A stretch of 24,833 nucleotides of DNA from Planctomycetota bacterium (lineage in GTDB: Bacteria > Planctomycetota > Phycisphaerae > UBA1845 > UTPLA1), in the NCBI GenBank assembly GCA_016712275.1, contig JADJRI010000091.1:1-24833 (forward strand). The letters run 5' to 3'. The position numbers and the translations under genes were made by a program. This document shows positions 17,146-24,833 of this stretch, piece after piece (positions within the stretch are counted from its first letter, which is position 1; each line of letters starts with the position of its first letter). The notes under the pieces are model-generated. The model ran no database searches and had not been told where the DNA came from. It worked only from the letters and a program-made list of their open reading frames with translations.

Positions 17146-18143
17146 TTACGAGCCTTGCTTCGAGTCTGCGATCGCCTGAAGGATTCTCTCCTGATTGCTC
17201 ATGATGGTAGCCTGGGCGGAGAGGTCGACGCAGCGGGACATCTTGCCTTCGATCTTCGTCGCCACCTTGCCCAGGCCGGAGCTAACGCCGTCGATGTAAC
17301 TGCTCCAGCGCTTCACCGGATTGTCCTTCAGCGTGGCGAGTGCGTAGCCGTGGATTCCGAGGTTGGCCTCGATCTCGGTTTCGCCAAGGGCGCTGAACAC
17401 CTTGCCCAGCAATCCAAGGTTGGTGGACATATCGCTCAGCGACTTCTGCGCCTTGCCAATTGCACGGTAATTCTCGAGCCAGAAGGCGCACTTGGCGTAC
17501 TCCGCTTCGAACGCACTGGCGCGCCTGTGTCGTCCGCGTCCATGGCGTCGTCCGAATCGCGGAGTTGGCGCACCAGCCGCAGAGCCTCGGCGCACTCGGC
17601 CAATTGGTCGACGAGGCAGGGGGACATCTCAAGGTGGGCCATCGGGATCATGACGCCGCAGGGGAGTTCTTCGAGCGCGGTGATGACGGGTTCGAGATCC
17701 ATCATGGGCCTTGTGGCGGCGGGACAAATCTCCGACAGTTCCTGAATCAACGCGGCGACGTACTGCAACTGGCGAAGCACCTCGATCAACTGGGCGCGCT
17801 TGGCTTCGCAGGCGCCGGACGAAACGAATTCCTCGGTGATGACGACGCGCCGGCGGCGTAGGCCTCGAATCGATTCATCTGCTCATCGAGGATGGCCCGG
17901 ACCTCGCCGGTCAGGTTCTTGGCCCCTTCTTTCATACGTTGACGAATCTCGTCGATGCCTTCCCTTGGCGGCGGCCTTGTCGCGGGCCTGGGTTGCACGG
18001 TCGGTGATTTTGTCGAGCACGCTGTTGATGTCGGCCCTTGCCGTACCGGCCGCGAAGATCGCGAGGCCCACTGCCATGCCGGAGAGTTGCTTGCGTCGAT
18101 TCCAGCCACCGAAACCCGCGCCGTTGTTCAGCATTTCCACCAT
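17146..18143 (-). pseudogene. Exported helical protein of unknown function, broken by three single-base frameshifts
   Basis: ATG at 18143 has an ideal AGGAG site. A signal peptide follows (RKQLSGMAVGLAIFAAGTARA), then a charged helical region (INSVLDKITDRATQARDKAAAK). The frame then changes near 17963 (one extra G in GGG), near 17846 (one base missing) and near 17530 (one base missing). The joined protein continues EGIDEIRQRMKEGAKNLTGE, VITEEFVSSGACEAKRAQLI, then ELSEICPAATRPMMDLEPV, AFEAEYAKCAFWLENYRAIG, and ends IADSKQGS: about 332 residues, mainly helical, with scattered cysteines. No family recognised. All three breaks are one-base changes, so sequencing error is as likely as decay. If intact, it would be a periplasmic protein. 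A terminator lies downstream. Confidence 0.65.
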
Positions 18144-18362
18144 CAGGTCTCCTCTCAAGAGAATTCGGCCAATTCTTCTGTTGCGAATGCCCCGAAGCAT
18201 TTGCGTTGGACCCTTATGGCAAACGCTGTGCCAGCGTCCGTAAACGTGAGATTGGAGTCGAAAAGAATGGAGCAGCGGAAAAATTGGGAATAATTGCCCA
18301 GTTAGGGGACGAATTGATGTTCCGTTCAGCCCAATCCCAAAGATGGCGTTTTTCTAACTGTA

Positions 18363-18379
18363 GCTATTACCTTAATAGC
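18363..18379 (-). terminator. Weak hairpin after the zinc-ribbon membrane gene
   Basis: GCTATTA and TAATAGC form a 7-bp stem with a 3-base loop, 16 bases past the stop at 18395. The stem is AT-rich and no T-run follows on the minus strand, so a terminator role is only possible. Confidence 0.25.
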
Positions 18380-18394
18380 CAATGCCTGAGCGCT

Positions 18395-19702
18395 TTAAGT
18401 CGTGCCGAAATCAAGTTTCTTGCGGAAAGAGCGGACAAAGAGGCCGTGCAGGCGGCCGAGAACGTAGGTGCCGTAGAAGAAGACAGCCATGACGCCGCCC
18501 CATGCGAGAAGCGGCAGGGCGACGGCCGTGAGTTGTCCGCTGGACGAGCCTTGTTTCATGCCGACAATTTTCGGGATGAACCAATCGAAGAGCATGACGG
18601 AATAAATGTAGCCAAACATGCCGCCGTACATCGCGAGTATGAGCACGAGGAAAATGTAGTGCACATGCGTTCGGCCCGCGGATTTTGCGACGTTGACGGG
18701 GTTGAGGGCCTGGCCGATGTTGCCGAGGGCGATGCCAATCAGGTTCATCGGGAGGAATAGCGTAATAAAGGCCATGCCGATGACGAACGCGGTTGGCGCG
18801 TTTTCGATCAGTTGGCGGACCTTGCTATCGGCGATGGCCTGCATGACATCCTGATCGAGGGTGAGCATCGCGACGATGTATGAGAGAATTCCAAAATAGG
18901 CCGTCAGGATGACGTAGGAGATAAAGCTTTTGCCCCACTGGTTGGGGCCGAAGTCGGAGCTTCGGCGGCTGGTCGTCGTTCACGCCTGTGGTGCACGACA
19001 TCGAAAAAGGCGTGGATGGCGATCGCGGAAAAAAGAACACTTCCGCGGCGAAGATGCCCATGAGAATAATCTGCAAGTTCGAAAGGTCAGCCGATTGGAC
19101 GCCTTCTTCGGTGCCGACGTTACTTTGCTCCATGAGGTTTGACAGCGCGGTGATCACAGCGACGGGAAGCATGGCGGCGAGGAAGGCGATGCCGGAGGCC
19201 GTGAGGATGGATGAGAGCGCGGGGATTGGGTACGCAAACGCGCCGGCCAGTTCGGTGTAGAACCCGCCCTTGCCGGTGGCGGTGACTTCGATCACGCCCT
19301 GCCTGATTTTTTGTCGGCCGAGGCCGGACACGCTACCGCCGATCGCGGGAATCGGCTTCCAGCAATGGGAGCAAGTAATTCGACGTAAGGATCTTTGGCT
19401 TTTGACCTTGGCTTTGTGCCAATTTGGCGGCAGTGCCGGAAACCTTTTGCGTCGGCCTCAGCATCGATGTCGCTTTGCTGATTCGCGGCGTGTGCGGCCA
19501 GTTCCTCTTCGGAAAGCTGGGAACCGCCCTGCTGTTCGAGCCGGGCGAGGTCTTCCAGATCGAGCCCGCCGCCGCCGCCAACGGCGGCCGTGAGCGCGGG
19601 GACTTTGAATGCCTGATTGCAGCCGGGGCAACGTATGGCCTTTCCCGCGTATTTGTCGGGGACGGTGAGCATTTTCTCGCAACGCGGGCAACGAATCTTC
19701 AT
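18395..19702 (-). pseudogene. Zinc-ribbon plus polytopic membrane protein, broken by several frameshifts
   Basis: ATG at 19702 starts MKIRCPRCEKMLTVPDKYAG, then AIRCPGCNQAF, a four-Cys zinc ribbon. A Gly/Glu-rich linker leads to a second ribbon that needs one base restored near 19371 to read ELLCSHCWKPIP. The next frame carries GRQKIRQGVIEVTATGKGG and helices such as ASGIAFLAAMLPVAVITALS. Further breaks near 19032 (a run of six T), 18995 and 18960 lead into WGKSFISYVILTAYFGILSY and a last frame with TAFVIGMAFITLFLPMNLIG, IFLVLILAMYGGMFGYIYSV and AVALPLLAWGGVMAVFFYGT. Composite about 435 residues with roughly five to seven membrane helices. Comparable zinc-ribbon membrane proteins of unknown role are familiar in planctomycetes. 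Function unknown. Confidence 0.65.
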
Positions 19703-19923
19703 TGGCAAGGGCCCCACTTTTGGGTGGTCGAGGACGGCAGGTAAAGGACGAAGGCTATCTTATAGATTTGGCGAGGGTGGAGCAAATCAGAGACATCGAA
19801 ACGCCCGAAGCGATGGTGAATTGCGGACGTTTCAATTCCGCAAATACCGAGGATTCGCACGGGCCGGAGGCCCATGCTCCCCGGTGAATCGAGTTGCGCG
19901 CATTTGGGTGAAGGGTTCGTTGA

Positions 19924-21603
19924 TTACGTCGCGACGGGCGAGAAGGCTTTGCGGGCTTCTTCGAGGAGCTGTTCGACTTTGAAGGGCTTGAAGAGCACCG
20001 CGTTCAGGCCTTCCTTGCGGGCGCGGACGATGGAGTGGTTGGGGTCGTAGCCGAAGCCGGTCATTAGGATGACCGCACAATTCGGGTTTGCCTCGCGGGC
20101 GGCGGCGTAGACCTCGTATCCATTCTTTTGCGGCATTTTGATATCGGAAAGGACGAGGTCGTAATGGTTGCCCTGAATTTTCTGGATGGCGGTCGCGCCT
20201 TCGGTGGCGACATCGACGGCACAGCCATATTTTTTGAAGACGCCGGCGATGGTTTCGCGAATGATCTCTTCATCGTCGGCCACAAGGATGCGCTTTCGGC
20301 TGAGGATCGGATCGGCGACGAGGTCATCGCAATGGGCACCGAGGATTCCACCGGTTGAGCTGCAGACGCCCTTCACCTTTGTCTTGATCTTGGCGACGTT
20401 GTCGATGATGTTGTTGAGGGCGTGTCGAACGGGATCGTGGCCGATGTATTCGTCTTTGAGCGTCGCGGCCTCGGTGATGATGTCGTTGAGGGGGCCGGAA
20501 ATTTCGTCGATGACATCGTCGGCGATTCGGCCTCGAAGTTCGTATCGCTCGATGGTGAGCAGATCGAGCATGTGAAGGGCCAAGGCGATGGATCGGCCGA
20601 GAATTTCGGCAAACTGGCGATCATCCTCGTTAAATGCGGCGAGCATGTCGGATTCGATGTCGAAGACGCCGATGACCTTGTCATTGAGCCGAAGCGGAAC
20701 GGTCAGCGAGCTCTTCGCGCTTTCGAGCCCTTGCAGGTATCGCGGGTCTTTCGATGTGTCGTGGCAGATGTAGCTTCGGCCGGTCGCGGCGACGAAACCA
20801 CTGATGCCGTTGTTTTCTGCGGACGCGAAGATGTCAAGGTCCTGGCTCTTGGGGCTCATGCCGTGCTGCAGGACGATTTCGAGGCGGTTCGTCTTCTTGT
20901 CAATGAGCAAAACGGCGAAGTTGTCGAAATGGAGCAGGTCGCGCATGTAGCGCAGGATTTTTTGTTCGAGCAGTTCGACGCGGTCTTCGACATCCATGCC
21001 GGCCAGGGCTTCGGCATCGAGCTGAACGAGTTCGCGTCCGGCGAGGTCGATGGCGTCGAGTTTTTTCTGAAGCCGGCGGCTGTGGGTGACATCCCAGATG
21101 ACGGCGGTGAATTGGGCGATTTCATCGGTGCCGTTTGCGACGATCGGCGTGACGGTGACTTCGAAATACTGGTCGCTTGCGGCGGTGAGACTAAAACGAC
21201 GAGCCCGGGCATGTGCGGGTCGCCCGGGCTCTCTCGTGAATTGACTCAGTGTTCGGAGGCAACAATCTGACACCTGCGTGATCAGTTCCTCCGGATAGCT
21301 TTGCATCTTCGGATTGGACCAGACCACCTTGCCATGCAGGTCGACGATGCAGACCCCCTGGCCGATGGTGTTGAGAATCATCGTCGCCTGTTGTTCGACG
21401 ATGTTTCGCTCCAGAGCCATGAAGTCGCTCTGGTCGCTGATGATGAGATCGTATTGTGCATCCTTGAGTGCCGACATGGCGTCGGCGAATGAATCGACGA
21501 CGCGCACCTCGGCATCTTCACCCAATCGTGACGCGATGGCGGCACCGCGCGAACCGGGCTTTGAAAGGAGGAGTACTTTGGGACGTGCTGCCGTAACGTT
21601 CAT
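19924..21603 (-). CDS. Signalling protein: REC-like, PAS, GAF, degenerate HisKA-like helix, C-terminal REC
   Basis: ATG at 21603 has AGGA seven bases upstream; the longer TTG start at 21621 is unlikely. Domains over 559 residues: an N-terminal REC-like fold (KVLLLSKPG to YDLIISDQSD, about 8-65), a PAS domain (LNTIGQGVCIVDLHGKVVWS, about 75-175), a GAF domain (YMRDLLHFDNFAVLLIDKKT to SLTVPLRLNDKVIGVFDIES, about 205-345), a helical segment with DEISGPLNDI near residue 366, and a classic REC domain (RILVADDEE, phospho-acceptor D487 in LSDIKMP, LMTGFG, FKPF). No ATPase domain is present, and the helix has Asp where a HisKA histidine would sit. It thus probably receives phosphate from another kinase and reports small-molecule or redox signals. 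Output unknown. Frame intact. Confidence 0.85.
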   Translation of the reverse strand: MNVTAARPKVLLLSKPGSRGAAIASRLGEDAEVRVVDSFADAMSALKDAQYDLIISDQSDFMALERNIVEQQATMILNTIGQGVCIVDLHGKVVWSNPKMQSYPEELITQVSDCCLRTLSQFTREPGRPAHARARRFSLTAASDQYFEVTVTPIVANGTDEIAQFTAVIWDVTHSRRLQKKLDAIDLAGRELVQLDAEALAGMDVEDRVELLEQKILRYMRDLLHFDNFAVLLIDKKTNRLEIVLQHGMSPKSQDLDIFASAENNGISGFVAATGRSYICHDTSKDPRYLQGLESAKSSLTVPLRLNDKVIGVFDIESDMLAAFNEDDRQFAEILGRSIALALHMLDLLTIERYELRGRIADDVIDEISGPLNDIITEAATLKDEYIGHDPVRHALNNIIDNVAKIKTKVKGVCSSTGGILGAHCDDLVADPILSRKRILVADDEEIIRETIAGVFKKYGCAVDVATEGATAIQKIQGNHYDLVLSDIKMPQKNGYEVYAAAREANPNCAVILMTGFGYDPNHSIVRARKEGLNAVLFKPFKVEQLLEEARKAFSPVAT

Positions 21604-21633
21604 GAAGATCCTACACCCCAACTGTTATCATCG

Positions 21634-21685
21634 GTCCGTTCTTCGGACGAAGCAAGCTTAGGAAAAACGTTTCACTAAGCCTTGC
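21634..21685 (-). promoter_or_regulatory. Two hairpins in the presumed leader of the REC-PAS-GAF gene
   Basis: GTCCG/CGGAC (21635-21648) and a 10-bp stem with one bulged C, GCAAGCTTAG (21652-21661) with CTAAGCCTTGC (21675-21685), lie between the candidate promoter and the start codon. They could be an operator or leader structure. No T-run follows. Confidence 0.35.
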
Positions 21686-21694
21686 TCCTGAATT

Positions 21695-21724
21695 ATTCTA
21701 TCGTCGGGATGTGTGAAAATCCAA
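21695..21724 (-). promoter_or_regulatory. Candidate sigma-70-type promoter for the REC-PAS-GAF gene
   Basis: On the minus strand TTGGAT (21719-21724) and TAGAAT (21695-21700) are separated by 18 bases, about 90 bases upstream of the start at 21603. The match is reasonable but not exact, and no transcript evidence exists. Confidence 0.35.
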
Positions 21725-22012
21725 GCTAGGGAATTCCTATATCCTGTGATCGTGCTTTGCTGGCACTGCCATCCGCTTTCGATGAAGAACCGCGAATTTC
21801 CTTATTTTGAATCCGGGCTCGAAATCGGTGGCGCTCCGACTTCGGTATGCTCCTGTTGACATTGGTTTTGGCCCCACGCCGCACCCACCACACTTGATTA
21901 TCGGTCAGGGTCGCTCAGGGGCATCACTGATGTGTGCCGCATTGGGTCCCTGCCCCGCGTCGAGCATGCGACGAATCACGGCGCAATCAGTGTTGAACAA
22001 AGCGGCGATTGG

Positions 22013-22735
22013 TCAACCGAAGTGTCCTCCATCGTTGCCCAACCGGGCCAGCTCCGGCTTCCATTCACGCTGGCGGAGCTTTCGGTAAAGGGCGGCCGTC
22101 TGGGGATCGGCATTGGCCCGGACTCGAAATCCGACTTTGCCGGCGGACTCGCCATATTTTCGATCGATCGTGCCGGCGAGGGAGGTGCCGGCGCCGAGCA
22201 GGATCGAATCGTTCTGGGAATAGCAATTGTAGATATTTCCCGATGTGTTCCGCAGCGCGGGTCGCAGGTCGAACTCGGGGCTGATGGCGACGGCCAGAAG
22301 TGTGATGCTTTCGACAGACATGTCGGCCGGCAGTTTTTCGACCGCCATGAGGGCCAATCCCGCGCCGCCGGAATGGCCGATGAGGTGAACCTGCCGTCCG
22401 GGGTGATCGGTTTTGTAGTTGACGATGTATCGGCTGAGGGCGTCTGCCATCGTCAGGTTGCGATCATGGTGGGCCAGGTTAATGAGAAAGCCGCCGGGGA
22501 TGCTTGTGCCCCAGTCGTAGATTTCAATGGCGCAGTCGACGCGGCCATCATTCAGACCCTGTGCGAGATCAACATTCCAGATGCTGCGGCCTTCGATGCC
22601 GGGGAGGACAATGACGAGCCCGCGGTCGAGGCGGTCGGAGGTTTGGAGATGGGTAAGAGAGCAGCCAGTGAACGATGCGAAGACGACGGATAAGGTTGAA
22701 ACGATCAGCAGAAGTTTTGTTGGAGTCATCTTCAT
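22013..22735 (-). CDS. Lipoprotein-type alpha/beta hydrolase (serine hydrolase)
   Basis: ATG at 22735 starts MKMTPTKLLLIVSTLSVVFA followed by SFTGC, a signal peptide with a probable lipobox Cys, so the enzyme is likely tethered in the envelope. The longer frame from 22768 would begin inside a palindrome and is not favoured. The hydrolase core shows VIVLPGIEG (oxyanion region), LIGHSGGAGLAL with the nucleophile Ser in GHSGG, and GNDGGHFG at the end with the probable catalytic His. The substrate is unknown; a lipase or esterase role is possible. TGA at 22013 comes directly after GGHFG, and the frame stays open for 35 more protein-like codons (see findings). The gene lies 125 bases downstream of the membrane-protein gene on the same strand. 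Confidence 0.8.
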   Translation of the reverse strand: MKMTPTKLLLIVSTLSVVFASFTGCSLTHLQTSDRLDRGLVIVLPGIEGRSIWNVDLAQGLNDGRVDCAIEIYDWGTSIPGGFLINLAHHDRNLTMADALSRYIVNYKTDHPGRQVHLIGHSGGAGLALMAVEKLPADMSVESITLLAVAISPEFDLRPALRNTSGNIYNCYSQNDSILLGAGTSLAGTIDRKYGESAGKVGFRVRANADPQTAALYRKLRQREWKPELARLGNDGGHFG

Positions 22736-22754
22736 GCACGTCTCAATTTGTAAC

Positions 22755-22795
22755 GGAGAGTGTGGCACAGGCTATTAGCCTGTGCCACACTCTCC
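22755..22795. repeat. Perfect 41-bp palindrome (20-bp arms, 1-base centre)
   Basis: The left arm GGAGAGTGTGGCACAGGCTA (22755-22774) is exactly the reverse complement of 22776-22795. It sits between the membrane-protein gene and the hydrolase start. No T-run follows, so it is not a classic terminator; a REP-like repeat or a transcript-end stabiliser is possible. Confidence 0.85.
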
Positions 22796-22809
22796 GACAT
22801 CATCAGCGC

Positions 22810-22854
22810 GCCGTCAAGCTTTGGAATGCGGCTGCCGTCAAGCTTCGGAATGCG
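22810..22854 (-). repeat. Two tandem 21-base repeats, period 24
   Basis: GCCGTCAAGCTTTGGAATGC at 22810 and GCCGTCAAGCTTCGGAATGC at 22834 differ at one base. Minus-strand translation gives RIPKLDG twice. The repeat ends just before the stop of the gene at 22860. Confidence 0.7.
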
Positions 22855-22859
22855 CACCG

Positions 22860-24617
22860 TTACGAGTTGGCGAGGCCTTTGCGCATGCGGTCGCTTTGGT
22901 GGATGAGGAGCACCCACATGAGCGAGGACTGGCCGCCGGCAATGGCGCCGTAGGCCCAGACGGGCAGCGGGTTGTGGCCGGTGAGCTTGATGAGCAGGGC
23001 GATGGCGACGAGGGTGACCGCCGTTCCGATGAAGGTGACGGTGGTGGCGGCGTAGAGCCATGTCGTGTAGCGGCTGTCGGCCCGGAGCGACCAGGCGCTG
23101 CTGATGGCGAGCATGCCGAGAGATGCCACAGCAATGGCATAGACGTGGGTGCGGGGGACAACGAGGGCTGTAAGGCTCGCTCCCCAAGTCAGGGAGGTGG
23201 GCCAAATCGACCAGAGCCAGAATGCGGAAGCGCCGAAAGCGAACCAGATGGCAATGGTCGCCCACGTTCGGGCTTTTGCGTTTGGAATCAGCAATCTCAG
23301 ACCGGCGGCCCCGATCAGACCGGCCAGAATCGCGGTGAAGTAAATCCAGAGGTAAGTGACATATATTCGGGTTGTTGCCTTCCGCAGCAGGGCTTTTTTC
23401 TGAGCAAACGAATACTCGAGTTGTGGTCCTTCCTGCGCGGAGGTACCAAACATGGGAATCAAATCGGCGGGACCCTGGCGCAAGCCCCCCGATTCAAGAG
23501 GAGCAGGGCGTTTCGGCATGGTGACTTCTATGGCCTTTGAGTATGTCAGAATTGCGCCGCGGCCGATTTCGCGATCGACATTCAAGGCGATCGCAAGCCA
23601 GGCAATTGCAAAAACGAGTGTCAATGATCCGACACCCAATGACAGATGCAACAGCAGACACGCCAGCAGGGCCAGCTCCGCGATCATGACCCATCGCCAT
23701 GTGGGGACATAGGCGATGTCGCGGACTTCAAGCGGTGTCCAATCGGTGCCGACAAAGGTGACGACCTTGACCATGCCGTTTTGAAAACAGACGTAGGCAA
23801 GGGCCGCGAGTAAGACGGCATTCAGGAAGTGAATGGACTTGCCGCGCGAGCTGACCACGCCAATGACCGTGAGAAAGAGGGCGATTCCCCAATTCAGTTC
23901 ATTCTTCCAGTCCTGCACAAATGCGGAAGAAGATTCGCCGAGCTTTGCGATCCACGCCGGGTTGGTGAACCAGCCGTGCAGAATGCCGGCCCCCGCCAAT
24001 CCGGTAAATAGGAGTCCGAGCACCGCGGAAAGCCTGGGCTCGCTCACTTCGCCGATGGCATGCACGCAATAGGCCAGGCCGACGGCGATTGCAATGATCC
24101 AAGGAAGGGTGGGTATGAAGCCCAGCCAATCTTCGATCTTGGCAGAGAGCAGGCCGGCAGTGACATAGGCCGTTCCGGTGAAGAGTAATGCGGACAGGAG
24201 AAACCGAATCGGCTGGGCGCCGATGCAAATGGACCCGACGGCAATTAGTGCGGTGCCAATGAGCCATCTGGCCCATTCGATCCACTCGAGGTTGATGGGG
24301 GGAAGGGGCTTATCGAGCGCGAAGGCCTCGATTTCGCGGAGCAGTGAGTTTTGTTCGAATCTCTGTTGCCAGTCTTCCACCGTTTGAAAAGCCACAAATA
24401 CACCCAGCAAGACGAGCATGAAACCGATGGTGCGCAGCAGAACAGAGCGCTTCTTAGCCGGGGTTGTCGCGGGGGCACCGCTTGCATGCACCCGAATCGT
24501 CGGCACGCGTGGATCGCTCCACGAGCGCGGCCGGTTGAGCGGCGCCAACTCGATCGGCCCTTTTGACGAGTCGAGTTTCAGTCCGAGGCCGCTGGGCGGT
24601 TGAGAAGGCGCATTCAT
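22860..24617 (-). CDS. Large polytopic membrane protein of unknown function
   Basis: The 585 residues begin with about 55 polar, Pro-rich residues (cytoplasmic or disordered). One helix follows (LLRTIGFMLVLLGVFVAFQT), and then about a dozen further hydrophobic helices such as WIIAIAVGLAYCVHAIG, LSAVLGLLFTGLAGAGILHG, IALFLTVIGVVSS and VMIAELALLACLLLHLSLGV. A polar loop (about residues 365-425, with PMFGTSAQEGPQLEYSFAQK) separates the last group of five or six helices. No transporter motif, catalytic residues or repeat pattern lets me name a family. The ATG at 24617 has only a weak GAGAC upstream. The frame is intact. It may share a transcript with the lipoprotein hydrolase downstream, although a strong palindrome lies between them. 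Confidence 0.75.
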   Translation of the reverse strand: MNAPSQPPSGLGLKLDSSKGPIELAPLNRPRSWSDPRVPTIRVHASGAPATTPAKKRSVLLRTIGFMLVLLGVFVAFQTVEDWQQRFEQNSLLREIEAFALDKPLPPINLEWIEWARWLIGTALIAVGSICIGAQPIRFLLSALLFTGTAYVTAGLLSAKIEDWLGFIPTLPWIIAIAVGLAYCVHAIGEVSEPRLSAVLGLLFTGLAGAGILHGWFTNPAWIAKLGESSSAFVQDWKNELNWGIALFLTVIGVVSSRGKSIHFLNAVLLAALAYVCFQNGMVKVVTFVGTDWTPLEVRDIAYVPTWRWVMIAELALLACLLLHLSLGVGSLTLVFAIAWLAIALNVDREIGRGAILTYSKAIEVTMPKRPAPLESGGLRQGPADLIPMFGTSAQEGPQLEYSFAQKKALLRKATTRIYVTYLWIYFTAILAGLIGAAGLRLLIPNAKARTWATIAIWFAFGASAFWLWSIWPTSLTWGASLTALVVPRTHVYAIAVASLGMLAISSAWSLRADSRYTTWLYAATTVTFIGTAVTLVAIALLIKLTGHNPLPVWAYGAIAGGQSSLMWVLLIHQSDRMRKGLANS

Positions 24618-24833
24618 GAAGTTCGTCTCGACAGTTTAATCGATGCAGGTGCAAGGCCGGCGCATACGCGGGGCGCGGCCACCAGTGTATACAAAACGCA
24701 TCGGCAGCGGTTGATGCGCACACGATTGAATTGCCCCGAAGAGGGGGAGTATTCAGCGGATTATAGGACAAGGCGAAGTCTGCGGAGAATCGAAGTTGGC
24801 GTTTTCAGCATTGAGAATCTTTATTGCGGCCTG

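Noticed and set aside
20422..21270. 282-residue open frame on the plus strand
   Set aside because: It is antisense to the PAS-GAF region of the signalling protein; no motif and acidic bias.
22755..22795. Rho-independent terminator
   Set aside because: The stem is strong but neither strand has a T-run after it.

Overview
The window is GC-rich and densely coded, and most genes lie on the minus strand. I infer a bacterium of the Planctomycetota (Phycisphaerae-like). The reasons are the NagB-LmbE fusion, a zinc-ribbon plus membrane protein, an exported oligoendopeptidase F, fragments of a very large RHS protein, and spacers filled with degenerate short repeats. No rRNA or marker phylogeny is available here, so the taxon is an inference.

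Left part (1-9161): the end of a membrane-anchored protein, mnmA (-), a TIM-barrel protein that has lost the usual metal ligands (+), lon (+, split by a one-base frameshift), a TPR protein (+, probably missing one base near its start), and an exported M3B peptidase (-). These look like ordinary chromosomal genes for tRNA modification, proteolysis and cell-surface functions.

Middle part (9162-14854): an accessory island. Three truncated copies of one RHS core lie in the same orientation (-). One carries a full C-terminal tip followed by an overlapping membrane-anchored ORF, which fits an effector-immunity pair. One is tipless, and one is only fragments. Each core copy starts just after the same 19-bp motif. 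Degenerate repeats in opposite orientation flank the whole island (9254-9655 and 14041-14160). To its right lie three copies of a CCCTTGAC/GTCAAGGG hairpin (14386-14795).

Right part (14855-24833): a NagB-LmbE fusion (-, frameshifted near its N-terminus), an exported helical protein (-, three frameshifts), a zinc-ribbon membrane protein (-, several frameshifts), a REC-PAS-GAF-REC signalling protein without a kinase domain (-), a lipoprotein-type serine hydrolase (-), a perfect 41-bp palindrome, and a polytopic membrane protein (-).

Single-base indels recur in lon, the TPR gene, the NagB fusion and, very densely, at 16.8-19.5 kb. In each case the reading frame can be rejoined into a convincing protein. 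This looks more like uncorrected sequencing errors than gene decay, and it affects gene starts and lengths.
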